Assembly (NCBI RefSeq): GCF_018141105.1
Contig: NZ_CP054839.1
Coordinates: 868,001-932,000 of the forward strand
Direction: 5' to 3'
Source of the DNA: Saccharopolyspora erythraea
Lineage (GTDB): Bacteria > Actinomycetota > Actinomycetes > Mycobacteriales > Pseudonocardiaceae
DNA: 64,000 bases
Under the pieces are notes generated by a model. That model was not told the origin of the DNA. It saw only the letters and a list, made by a program, of their open reading frames with translations, and did no database searches. Positions 40,690 through 48,690 of this stretch are shown here, piece after piece (the stretch's first letter is position 1; each line of letters opens with the position of its first letter). A program made the position numbers and the translations under genes.

Positions 40690-40745
40690 CGTTTCGCTCG
40701 CGGGCAACCCGGCGCCGGACTCGCGCGGGCACGTACGCTTTAAGG

Positions 40746-41711
40746 GTGCTCTCCGTGGTACCCACACCCATCACCGTCCGAGTCCCGGCGAAGGTGAACC
40801 TGCACCTGTCGGTCGGCGACACCCGCGAGGACGGCTACCACGAGCTGGTCACGGTCTTCCAGGCGCTGTCGATGACCGACGAGGTCACCGTGCACATCGC
40901 CGACGAGCCCGGCATCGAGGTGCGCGGCGAGGGCGCCGACTCGGTGCCCACCGGCCCCAGCAACCTCGCGTGGAAGGCCGTGCGGGCACTTGCCGAGCGC
41001 TGCGGCCGCGACCCGGACGAACCGGGGGTGCGGGTCTCGATCAACAAGGGCATCCCGGTCGCGGGCGGCATGGCCGGTGGCAGTGCGGACGCGGCGGCGG
41101 CGCTGCTGGCGCTGAACCACCTGTGGCGGCTGGAGATGGGGCGCGACGAGCTCGCCGGGATCGCGGCGGGCATCGGCAGCGACGTCCCGTTCGCCCTCCA
41201 GGGCGGGACCGCGCTGGGCACCGGACGCGGTGAGCAGCTCATCCCGGTGCTGGCCCGGCACACCTTCCACTGGGTGATCGCGCTGGACCGGCGCGGTCTG
41301 GAGACGCCCGGGGTGTTCAGCGAGCTGGACCGCCTGCGCGAGGAGTCGCGGCCCAACCGGGTGGGTGAGGTGGAGCCGGTGCTGGAGGCGCTGGCCTCCG
41401 GCGACCCCAGGCAGCTCGCGCTGCTGCTCGGCAACGACCTTCAGGCGGCGGCGGTCTCGCTGCGGCCCGGTCTGCGCCGCACCCTGCGCGCGGGCGTGCA
41501 GGCGGGCGCCCTCGCGGGCATCGTGTCCGGCTCGGGCCCCACCTGCGCCTTCCTGTGCACCGACGCGGACGCTGCGGTGCGCGTGGCGGCGGAGCTCTCC
41601 GGCGCGGGGGTCTGCCGCACGGTCCGCGTCGCCCAGGGCCCGGTCCCCGGCGCCCGCCTGGTCACCGACGACCGAGCCGACCGCCCGACCCCGCCCCAGG
41701 TGCATGCCTGA
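40746..41711 (+). CDS. ispE: 4-diphosphocytidyl-2-C-methyl-D-erythritol kinase
   Basis: A 321-residue GHMP kinase of the MEP isoprenoid pathway, phosphorylating CDP-ME at the 2-hydroxyl. The N-terminal [20 protein letters not shown] (Lys contacting substrate), GHMP ATP loop [20 protein letters not shown] (near residue 105) and the C-terminal [13 protein letters not shown] are intact. GTG 40746 has TACGCT exactly 6 bases upstream, so the mRNA is probably leaderless. Position after rsmA matches Rv1011, although metNIQ intervenes here. Confidence 0.94.
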   Translation: MLSVVPTPITVRVPAKVNLHLSVGDTREDGYHELVTVFQALSMTDEVTVHIADEPGIEVRGEGADSVPTGPSNLAWKAVRALAERCGRDPDEPGVRVSINKGIPVAGGMAGGSADAAAALLALNHLWRLEMGRDELAGIAAGIGSDVPFALQGGTALGTGRGEQLIPVLARHTFHWVIALDRRGLETPGVFSELDRLREESRPNRVGEVEPVLEALASGDPRQLALLLGNDLQAAAVSLRPGLRRTLRAGVQAGALAGIVSGSGPTCAFLCTDADAAVRVAAELSGAGVCRTVRVAQGPVPGARLVTDDRADRPTPPQVHA

Positions 41712-41713
41712 AG

Positions 41714-41787
41714 TCGAAGGCCCCCGATGGGGCCTTCGATGGTGCGAAGCACCATCCGTCCGAAGGACGGATGACAGTTCTGGGAGC
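41714..41787 (+). repeat. Structured three-hairpin repeat, copy A
   Basis: Hairpin 1 is TCGAAGGCCCC, CGAT, GGGGCCTTCGA (41714-41739). Hairpin 2 is GATGGTGC, GAA, GCACCATC (41738-41756). Hairpin 3 is CATCCGTCC, GAA, GGACGGATG (41753-41773). Hairpins 2 and 3 share bases 41753-41756 and cannot both be complete. A homologous copy lies at 58663-58748 on the other strand. Here it forms the 5' part of the ABC-F leader or the ispE 3' end. Confidence 0.75.
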
Positions 41788-41863
41788 GCAACAACCGAGT
41801 GGCCCACGCCACGAGGAAGCCTCCAGCCAAACCGCACCCGATCGCAGCGTTCCAGCCTGCTGA
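41771..41863 (+). CDS. Possible 30-codon leader peptide upstream of ABC-F gene
   Basis: ATG 41771 lies at the end of hairpin 3, whose 3' arm contains GAAGGAC that could act as RBS. The frame reads MTVLGAQQPSGPRHEEASSQ and ends PDRSVPAC before TGA, 85 bases before the ABC-F start. Leader peptides control several antibiotic-resistance ABC-F genes, but translation of this one is not shown by the sequence. Confidence 0.3.
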   Translation: MTVLGAQQPSGPRHEEASSQTAPDRSVPAC

Positions 41864-41948
41864 CGCGAGGATGAGACCCTGGATCGCAGTCCGGCCCCGC
41901 AACCTGCGGCGCTTCGCACACGACCGCCAATGGAGTAACGAACACCCG

Positions 41949-43739
41949 ATGGTGAACCTGATCAACCTCGAATCGGTGAGCAAGAGCTACGGCGTGCGTC
42001 CGCTGCTGGACGAGGTGTCGCTGGGGGTCGGGGCCTCCGACCGCATCGGGGTCGTCGGGCTCAACGGCGGTGGCAAGACGACGCTGCTGGAGGTCCTCTC
42101 CGGCAGCGAGGAGCCCGACTCCGGCCGGGTCAGCCACTCCCGCGACCTGCGGATGGCCGTGGTCACCCAGCGCACCGAGCTGCCGGAGGGTTCCACGGTC
42201 CGCAACGCCGTGCTGGACCCGCACGGCTTCACAGCCGAGCACGAGTGGGCCGCCGACGCCAAGGTGCGGTCGGTGCTCACCGGGCTGGGCATGACGAGCC
42301 TGGGCCTGGACACCCCGGTCGCCGACTTCTCCGGTGGCGAGCGCCGCCGGGTCGCGCTGGCCGCCGCGCTGGTGCGCGAACTGGACCTGCTGGTGCTGGA
42401 CGAGCCGACCAACCACCTCGACGTCGAGGGTGTGCGCTGGCTGGCCGACCACCTCCTGCAGCGGCGGTGCGCGCTGGTGATCGTCACCCACGACCGCTGG
42501 TTCCTAGACGCCGTGTGCAACCGGACCTGGGAGGTCGCGCAGGGCCGGGTGGAGCAGTACGAGGGCGGTTACGCCGACTGGGTCTTCGCCCGCGCGGAGC
42601 GGGCCCGGCTGGCGCAGCAGGCGGAGGAGAAGCGCCAGAACCTCGCCCGCAAGGAGCTCGCGTGGCTGCAGCGCGGTGCCAAGGCCCGCACGTCGAAGCC
42701 GCGCTTCCGGGTCGAGGCGGCCGAGGCGCTGATCGCCGACGTGCCGCCGCCGCGCGACACGGTGGAGCTGGTGACCTTCGCCAAGCGCCGCCTCGGCAAG
42801 ACCGTGCTGGAGCTGGAGAACGTCGACCTGCGCATCGCCGACCGCGTGCTGCTGGAAGATCTGACCTGGCTGATCGGCCCAGGCGACCGGATCGGGCTGG
42901 TCGGGGTGAACGGCTCCGGCAAGACCACGCTGTTGCGTCTGCTGGCCGGTGAGCGCGATCCGGACGCGGGCAAGCGGATCGAGGGCAAGACGGTCCGGCT
43001 GGCGCACCTGACGCAGGAGCTGCACGACCTGCCGGGGGACTGGCGCGTGCTGGAGGCGATCGAGGACGTCGCCGAGCGGGTGACGCTGGGCAAGTACGAG
43101 CTGACGGCCTCGCAGCTGGGCGAGCGGTTCGGGTTCGGCAAGGGCAGGCAGTGGACGCCGGTTTCGGACCTCTCCGGCGGTGAGCGCCGCCGGCTCCAGC
43201 TCGCCCGGTTGCTCATGGCCGAGCCCAACGTCCTGGTGCTGGACGAGCCGACCAACGACCTCGACATCGACACCCTGCAGCAGCTGGAGGACCTGCTCGA
43301 CACCTGGCCGGGCACGCTGATCGTGGTCTCCCACGACCGGTACCTGGTCGAGCGGGTCTGCGACAGCGTCCACGCGCTGTTCGGCGACGGGCGGCTGACA
43401 CACCTGCCCGGCGGCATCGAGGAGTACCTGGAGCGCAGGCATTCGCTGCTGGCGGCGGCCGAGGAGAACGTCGGCAAGCAGGCCGGGGACGCCGCGGAGG
43501 CCGCCAGGCCCGCCGGGCTCTCCGGCGCGGAGGAGCGCGCGGCGCGCAAGGAGCTCGGCAGGCTGGAGCGGCAGCTCGACAAGCTGGGCAAGCGCGAGGC
43601 GGAGCTGCACGAGAAGCTCGCCGAGGCCGCGACCGAGCCGGACCGGCTCCAGTCGCTCAACTCCGACCTGCGCACCCTCGAGCAGGAGAAGGACGACATC
43701 GAGACGCGCTGGATGGAGCTGGCCGACCAGCTCGGCTGA
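41949..43739 (+). CDS. ABC-F family ribosome-associated ATPase (Uup-like)
   Basis: The 596 residues start at ATG 41949. There are two ABC domains without membrane segments: Walker A GLNGGGKTTLLEV and GVNGSGKTTLLRL, signatures FSGGERRRVALA and LSGGERRRLQLA, and Walker B LLVLDEPTNHLD and VLVLDEPTNDLD. The inter-domain linker (about residues 225-300, RARLAQQAEEKRQNLARKEL) is the part that probes the ribosome. A C-terminal coiled coil (RKELGRLERQLDKLGKREAE) resembles Uup. The role is ribosome rescue or antibiotic protection, and the sequence cannot separate these. A 237-base structured leader precedes it. Confidence 0.88.
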   Translation: MVNLINLESVSKSYGVRPLLDEVSLGVGASDRIGVVGLNGGGKTTLLEVLSGSEEPDSGRVSHSRDLRMAVVTQRTELPEGSTVRNAVLDPHGFTAEHEWAADAKVRSVLTGLGMTSLGLDTPVADFSGGERRRVALAAALVRELDLLVLDEPTNHLDVEGVRWLADHLLQRRCALVIVTHDRWFLDAVCNRTWEVAQGRVEQYEGGYADWVFARAERARLAQQAEEKRQNLARKELAWLQRGAKARTSKPRFRVEAAEALIADVPPPRDTVELVTFAKRRLGKTVLELENVDLRIADRVLLEDLTWLIGPGDRIGLVGVNGSGKTTLLRLLAGERDPDAGKRIEGKTVRLAHLTQELHDLPGDWRVLEAIEDVAERVTLGKYELTASQLGERFGFGKGRQWTPVSDLSGGERRRLQLARLLMAEPNVLVLDEPTNDLDIDTLQQLEDLLDTWPGTLIVVSHDRYLVERVCDSVHALFGDGRLTHLPGGIEEYLERRHSLLAAAEENVGKQAGDAAEAARPAGLSGAEERAARKELGRLERQLDKLGKREAELHEKLAEAATEPDRLQSLNSDLRTLEQEKDDIETRWMELADQLG

Positions 43740-43860
43740 ACCACAGGCCCGCCGCACCGTCGCCGACCAGCGCGTCCGCGATCGCCGCGGCGGAGTCCGC
43801 AAACCGACCGCGACCCGATCGAGACTGTCCGTAGATCAACCGCCGACGTAAGCTGCGAGC

Positions 43861-45510
43861 GTGAGTCGGTTCGTTGACGAAGTGGTCGCGTCCGCCCGCG
43901 CCAACGCCGGAGACGGTGCTCGCGGGCTCACGACGGGTGAGCCGGACGACCCCCGGCGCCGGACGTGGGCCGAGGTGCACTCGGTCGCCCTGCGGATGGC
44001 CGGGGCGTTGCGCGACGAGGTCCGCCCGGGTGATGCGGTGGCGATCCTGGCCGCCGACCCGGGTCTGATCGCACCCGCCGTGCAGGGCGTCTGGCTCAGC
44101 GGCGGCAGCGTGACGATGCTGCACCAGCCGACTCCGCGCACCGACCTCGGGCACTGGGCCCAGGACACGCTGCGCGTGCTGCGCATGATCGGGGCGCGGC
44201 TGGTCCTGCTAGGTCCGCCCTTCGACCAGCTCTCCGGGCTGTTGAGCGAGAACTCCATCGAGCACCGCCTGCTGGCCGAGCTCGACGGCGAGCCGCTGGC
44301 CGGCCCGGTGGAGGTCGGCGAGGACGCGACCGCGCTGCTGCAGCTCACCAGCGGGTCGACCGCCGACCCGAAGGCCGTGCGGATCACCCACGGCAACCTC
44401 CACTCCAACATGCGGGGCATGGTCACCGCCGCCGAGCTCGTCCCCGAGCGCGACGTCGCGGTGTCGTGGCTGCCGCTGTTCCACGACATGGGGATGGTCG
44501 GCTGCCTGACCGTGCCGATGGCGATCGGCATGGAGGCGGTGAAGGTCACCCCCGCCGACTTCCTGGCCCGCCCGCTGCTCTGGCCGGAGCTGATCAGCCG
44601 CTACGGCGGGACGGTGACGGCCGCGCCGAACTTCGCCTACGCCGTGGTCGGCCGCCGGATGGAACGTGCCGACGAGGGCCAGTTCGACCTGTCCACGCTG
44701 CGCTTCACGCTCAACGGCGCGGAGCCGATCGACCCGGCCGCCGCCCGCGCGTTCACCGACGCGGGGGCCCGCTTCGGGCTCAGCCCCGACTGCATGGTGT
44801 GCGCGTTCGGGATGGCGGAGTCGACGCTGGCGGTGTCGTTCGCGCCGCTCGGGCGCGGCATCGAGGTCGACACGATCGACGCGGGCGCGCTGGAGGAGCA
44901 GCGCCGCGCGGTGCCGGTGGGCGCCGGGGAGCCGCGCGAGCGGCGGTTCGCCCTGCTGGGCAGGCCGCTGCCGGGGCTGGAGGTCGACGTCGTCGACGAC
45001 GCGGGGAAGCAGCTCGGCGAGCGCGAGGTCGGCAGGTTGCGCATCCGCGGCGAGGCGGTGACCCCCGGCTACCTGACCGTGGACGGGCCGCTGGCGACCC
45101 AGGACGAGCAGGGCTGGCTGGACACCGGGGACGAGGGCTACCTGGTCGACGGGCAGGTGGTGATCTGCGGCCGCCGCAAGGACGTGATCATCATGGGCGG
45201 GCGCAACATCTACCCGGTGGACATCGAGCGCGCGGCCTGCGAGGTCGACGGGGTGCGCGCGGGCAACGCCGCCGCGGTCCGGCAGGAGGCCGGGACCAGG
45301 CGGGAGCGGTTCGCGGTGGTCCTGGAGTCCAGGCTCGCCGACGACGAAGCGGCGGTGAAGGCGCTGCGCAAGGAGGTCGCGGCGCGGGTCGTGGACGCCG
45401 TGGGCGTGCGGCCGTCGGCGGTGGTGGTGCTCAGGCCGGGCACCTTGCCCAAGACGCCGTCGGGCAAGCTAAGGCGGGCCGCCACCGCGGAACTGGTGCC
45501 AGCGGACTGA
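43861..45510 (+). CDS. Fatty-acyl-AMP ligase (FAAL, FadD/Pks16-like)
   Basis: A 549-residue adenylate-forming enzyme. The P-loop is LLQLTSGSTADPKAVRITHG (near residue 160). VSWLPLFHDMGMVGCLTVPM is the FAAL-type substrate-channel stretch. GWLDTGDEGYLVDGQVVICG and GRRKDVIIMGGRNIYPVDIE give the hinge. PGTLPKTPSGKLRR carries the C-terminal catalytic Lys. FAALs activate fatty acids as acyl-AMP for transfer to carrier proteins. There is no PKS or carrier gene nearby. Position beside pth matches Rv1013. TAAGCT-N6-GTG predicts leaderless start. Confidence 0.88.
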   Translation: MSRFVDEVVASARANAGDGARGLTTGEPDDPRRRTWAEVHSVALRMAGALRDEVRPGDAVAILAADPGLIAPAVQGVWLSGGSVTMLHQPTPRTDLGHWAQDTLRVLRMIGARLVLLGPPFDQLSGLLSENSIEHRLLAELDGEPLAGPVEVGEDATALLQLTSGSTADPKAVRITHGNLHSNMRGMVTAAELVPERDVAVSWLPLFHDMGMVGCLTVPMAIGMEAVKVTPADFLARPLLWPELISRYGGTVTAAPNFAYAVVGRRMERADEGQFDLSTLRFTLNGAEPIDPAAARAFTDAGARFGLSPDCMVCAFGMAESTLAVSFAPLGRGIEVDTIDAGALEEQRRAVPVGAGEPRERRFALLGRPLPGLEVDVVDDAGKQLGEREVGRLRIRGEAVTPGYLTVDGPLATQDEQGWLDTGDEGYLVDGQVVICGRRKDVIIMGGRNIYPVDIERAACEVDGVRAGNAAAVRQEAGTRRERFAVVLESRLADDEAAVKALRKEVAARVVDAVGVRPSAVVVLRPGTLPKTPSGKLRRAATAELVPAD

Positions 45511-45769
45511 GTCCTGTCTTTGACTCACCTTGCGTTGGTGGGGCCCGTGGCGGAACCTCAGGCGCCCTCTGGCTCCGGGATCTCTTTCTGACGTATCGCC
45601 CATACGTTGCGAAAAGCTGTCCTCGCCGGAGAACGCCTGAGAACCCGCGGCGATGCCGGTTGCGGGCGTTGGGTCAAGCGGCTACGCCGCTTCGAAGACC
45701 AAAGGCAGACACTGAGAACGGCACCCGCGGCCTGGCGGCGGGGAACCACGCGTTCGGAGGTGACCGGCG
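45511..45769. other. 259-bp convergent spacer with short repeats
   Basis: No gene was found. GAGAAC occurs at three places: in GGAGAACGCCTGAGAACCCG near 45629-45648 (twice) and in CTGAGAACGGCACCCG near 45713. A hairpin AAGCGGC, TAC, GCCGCTT lies near 45677-45693. It may be a degenerate dispersed repeat. Confidence 0.4.
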
Positions 45770-46345
45770 TCAGTGGAAGCGGTTCTGCGCGGCTTCCAGC
45801 CCCTCCTTGGCGAGGGACTCGACGGCGTCGGCGCAGAGGTCGACGAAGAAGGCGAGCTCCTTGCGCTCGGCGCCGGAGAAGTCCTTGAGGACGTAGTCGG
45901 CCGGGTCCATCCGGCCCGGCGGGCGGTCGATGCCGAACCGCACCCGCAGGTAGTCCTTGGTGCCGAGGGACTTGCTGATCGAGCGCAGTCCGTTGTGGCC
46001 GTTCTCGCCACCACCGCGCTTGAGCCGCACCGTGCCGTAGGGCAGGTCGAGCTCGTCGTGGATCACGATCAGCGACTCGGGCTGGACCTTGTAGAACTTC
46101 GCCGCGCCGGCGACCGGGCCGCCGGAAAGGTTCATGAACGAACGCGGTTTCGCGAGCACCGCGCGTACGCCGCCGAGCCGTCCCTCGACGATCTCGGCGC
46201 CGCTCTTGTGCGCCTTGAACTTGCCGCCGACGCGCGCGGCGAGCTCATCGGCGACCAGGAAGCCGATGTTGTGCCGGTTGCCCTCGTAGCGGGGGCCGGG
46301 GTTGCCGAGCCCGACGATCAGCGCAATCGGTTCGGGTGTGCTCAC
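45770..46345 (-). CDS. pth: Peptidyl-tRNA hydrolase
   Basis: The 191 residues from GTG 46345 give the same length as M. tuberculosis Pth. The enzyme releases peptides from tRNAs that dropped off ribosomes. The catalytic His is in [14 protein letters not shown], with Asn in the [15 protein letters not shown] signature. [40 protein letters not shown] and [20 protein letters not shown] complete the family. It is downstream of rplY in the same direction, separated by 86 bp with a hairpin. An in-frame GTG further up (46387) lacks an RBS. Confidence 0.95.
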   Translation of the reverse strand: MSTPEPIALIVGLGNPGPRYEGNRHNIGFLVADELAARVGGKFKAHKSGAEIVEGRLGGVRAVLAKPRSFMNLSGGPVAGAAKFYKVQPESLIVIHDELDLPYGTVRLKRGGGENGHNGLRSISKSLGTKDYLRVRFGIDRPPGRMDPADYVLKDFSGAERKELAFFVDLCADAVESLAKEGLEAAQNRFH

Positions 46346-46387
46346 GAGACGCCGTCTCTCCTGGGGAGGTTCGGCCGGAAGGGGCAC

Positions 46388-46411
46388 GGCGCGCCGCTGG
46401 TGCGGCGCGCC
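46388..46411 (-). terminator. Hairpin between rplY and pth
   Basis: GGCGCGCCG and CGGCGCGCC form a perfect 9-bp stem with a 6-base loop. It probably attenuates read-through, giving less pth than rplY. Confidence 0.55.
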
Positions 46412-46431
46412 GCCCGCCCGGCGTCAGGGGG

Positions 46432-47064
46432 TCAGCCCTCTTCGGACGCGGCTTCGGTGGACTCGGCCTCGCCCTCGGCGGCCTCCTCCTCAGCCAGCTC
46501 CGGGGCCATCTCGGCCTCGGAGGGGGCCTCGGTGACGTTGACGATCAGCAGGTCCTCGTCGGCCTGCAGCAGGACGCCGCGCGGCAGCACGATCTCCGAG
46601 GCGGTGATCTGGGTGCCGACCTCGGCGCCCTCGATCGAGATCTCGAACTGCTCCGGGATGTGCAGCGCCTCGGCCTCGACCGAGATCTCGGTGACCTCGT
46701 GGGTGACCAGGGTGCCCGGGCCGGCGTCGCCGCTGAGCACGACCGGCACGTTCACGGTGACCTTCTCGCCGCGCTGGACCAGCAGCAGGTCGACGTGCTC
46801 GATGTAGTTCTTGATCGGGTGGGTGGTGATGGTCTTGGTGAGCGCGAGCTCGCTGTTGGAGCCGGCCACCTCGAGGGTGAGGACCGCGTTGTGCCCGTTC
46901 TCACGGATGGCACGCGCGAACTCGACGGCGGGCAGGGACAGGTGCTTGGGGTCGGCGCCGTGGCCGTACAGGACGGCGGGGACCTTGCCGGCGCGGCGGG
47001 TGCGGCGGGCGGCACCCTTTCCGAACTCGGTGCGCGGTTCGACGGTGAGACGGACCTCGGACAC
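46432..47064 (-). CDS. rplY: 50S ribosomal protein L25/CTC
   Basis: The 210 residues start at GTG 47064, with GAGGAG 9 bases upstream. The N-terminal L25 domain ([20 protein letters not shown] then [12 protein letters not shown]) binds 5S rRNA. A C-terminal TL5/CTC beta domain (about residues 95-185) and a very acidic Glu/Ala tail follow. CTC-type L25 is linked to general stress in Gram-positives. It is the first gene of the rplY-pth unit, in Rv1015c-Rv1014c order. Confidence 0.94.
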   Translation of the reverse strand: MSEVRLTVEPRTEFGKGAARRTRRAGKVPAVLYGHGADPKHLSLPAVEFARAIRENGHNAVLTLEVAGSNSELALTKTITTHPIKNYIEHVDLLLVQRGEKVTVNVPVVLSGDAGPGTLVTHEVTEISVEAEALHIPEQFEISIEGAEVGTQITASEIVLPRGVLLQADEDLLIVNVTEAPSEAEMAPELAEEEAAEGEAESTEAASEEG

Positions 47065-47429
47065 GGTGTTGCACTCCTCGTGACGTCGGGCGGGACGTGG
47101 ATGGGTCGCTGGCCTGCGGCGGCGGGGCGCGCTACGCGGCGTGAGACGACGCGGTGCCGGATGCGGCACCCGGTGTGCGAACGGCACCGGTGTGGCCGAC
47201 CAGAAGGGTCGGCGGCCACCATGCCGCCGCGTCGATCACGCCGGGCGAACGACCCGACCTCGCCGAGGCAACCCGAACAGTCTAAGAGGCGCTTCGGGAC
47301 CGCGCTGCATCGGGTTGCGTGACGCGGACGGTAACCGCGTGGGAACTTCCTGCGGCGCAGTGGTTCCGGATGCTCCCGGAGCGTCCGGGCGACGCAACGC
47401 CCTCGCGTCGCGGGACCGGCTGCGGCGGA
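47065..47429. other. 365-bp spacer upstream of rplY
   Basis: No gene was found. Hairpins GGTGCCG/CGGCACC near 47150 and GCCGACC/GGTCGGC near 47197 could form in a long rplY leader. A minus-strand -10-like TAGACT (47284-47279) would give a leader of roughly 210 bases. Autoregulation by L25 is possible but speculative. Confidence 0.4.
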
Positions 47430-47831
47430 TCAGGGGTGTGCCGCGGCGGTTTCGTCGTAGCGGTCGCGGGCGTCGAGGACTTCGGTGACGTGGCGCTCGG
47501 CCCACGCCGTGACAGCGTGGATGGGCTCCAGCAGGGACCTGCCGAGGGCGGTGAGCTCGTAGTCGACCCGCGGCGGGACCTGCGCGTGGACGGTGCGGAT
47601 CAGCAACCCGTCGCGCTCCATAGCGCGCAGCGTCTGGGTGAGGACCTTGGGCGCGACGCCGCCGATCGCCTTGCGCAGCGCGGTGAAGCGCAGCGGCCCG
47701 GACTCCAGGAAGAGCACGACCAGCGTGGTCCAGCGGTCGCCGATGCGGTCGAGCACGACGCGGGTCGGGCACTGGGGATCCATCACGTCGGCGACCAGCG
47801 GCGCACCGTCGGTCCCGTCATTGGTAACCAC
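47430..47831 (-). CDS. HxlR-family transcriptional regulator
   Basis: A 133-residue winged-helix protein: DPQCPTRVVLDRIGDRWTTL with LVVLFLESGPLRFTALRKAI, VAPKVLTQTLRAMERDGLLI and VPPRVDYELTALGRSLLEPI, all typical of HxlR/MarR-like repressors that sense reactive or aromatic compounds. GTG 47831 is preferred over GTG 47858 because TATAAG lies 6 bases upstream of it. It is divergent from the NAD(P)-binding protein gene, which is its probable target. Confidence 0.85.
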   Translation of the reverse strand: MVTNDGTDGAPLVADVMDPQCPTRVVLDRIGDRWTTLVVLFLESGPLRFTALRKAIGGVAPKVLTQTLRAMERDGLLIRTVHAQVPPRVDYELTALGRSLLEPIHAVTAWAERHVTEVLDARDRYDETAAAHP

Positions 47832-47868
47832 ACGGTACTTATACCACTTTGAAGTCACTGGTTACCAA
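47821..47868. promoter_or_regulatory. Inverted-repeat operator in the HxlR/oxidoreductase gap
   Basis: TTGGTAACC (47821-47829) and GGTTACCAA (47860-47868) are perfect complements separated by 30 bases. They flank the minus-strand -10 TATAAG (47843-47838). The left half lies inside the first codons of the regulator, so binding could block its own start. Confidence 0.55.
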
Positions 47869-47908
47869 TCGATACCGTCGCGCCGTACCAGGCAGGAGGA
47901 GGTAAGCG

Positions 47909-48541
47909 ATGCGACTGGTGTTGTTCGGTGCGACGGGCTTCGCGGGCGGCGCGATCATGCGGGAGGCCACCGCGCGCGGCCACGAGGTCGTCCCGGTGGC
48001 GCGCAACGTGGGTTCGCTGCCCGGCGCTCGCGCGGGTTCGCTGCACGACGAGGCATTCGTGCTCGATGTGACCAGCGGTGCCGACGTGATCGCCGTGGCG
48101 ATCCCCGGCCGCCCGATGGAGGACGGCCGCAAGCTGCTCGACGCGGTGCCGGGGCTGTTCGCGGCGGCGCGCAAGCACGGCGCGCGAATCGGTGTCGTGG
48201 GCGGTGCGGGCAGCCTGCGCGTGTCGGAGGACGGGCCCCGGCTGATCGACACGCCGGAGTTCCCGGCGGAGTTCAAGGACGAGGCGGGCTCGCACGCCGA
48301 GGTGCTGGAAGCCTTCCGCCAGGCGCCGGCGGAGGTCGACTGGTTCTACCTCAGCCCCGCGGCGGTCTTCGGCTCGTACGCGCCCGGCGAGCGCACCGGC
48401 CGCTACCGGACGGGCGGGGACGTGCTGTTGACCGATGAGGAAGGCGTCTCCGCGATCGGCGGTGACGACTACGCGATCGCCTTCGTCGACGAGGTGGAGT
48501 CGGCCGTGCACTCGCGCTCCCGGTTCACGGTGGCGTACTGA
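47909..48541 (+). CDS. NAD(P)-binding oxidoreductase (SDR-like epimerase fold)
   Basis: The 210 residues start at ATG 47909, with GGAGGAGGT upstream. The Rossmann start LVLFGATGFAGGAIMREATA at residues 3-22 is the GxxGxxG type of atypical NAD(P)H-binding SDRs (YwnB/NmrA-like). DWFYLSPAAVFGSYAPGERT and DDYAIAFVDEVESAVH match this group. The role is probably reduction or sensing under redox stress. It is paired with and probably repressed by the divergent HxlR regulator. Confidence 0.85.
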   Translation: MRLVLFGATGFAGGAIMREATARGHEVVPVARNVGSLPGARAGSLHDEAFVLDVTSGADVIAVAIPGRPMEDGRKLLDAVPGLFAAARKHGARIGVVGGAGSLRVSEDGPRLIDTPEFPAEFKDEAGSHAEVLEAFRQAPAEVDWFYLSPAAVFGSYAPGERTGRYRTGGDVLLTDEEGVSAIGGDDYAIAFVDEVESAVHSRSRFTVAY

Positions 48542-48690
48542 GACTGACGGGCGCGGACGGCGCCGGGGCGCGGAGGCAGCCCCGGCGCCGCCCGCCCTGA
48601 GCCGGCCAGGCGTCATCCGAACGCGCGGTCTCGTCACGGTTTGATCGCCGAGGGGCATATGGGCGCTTCGCCGGGGTTAAGTTGACCCGC

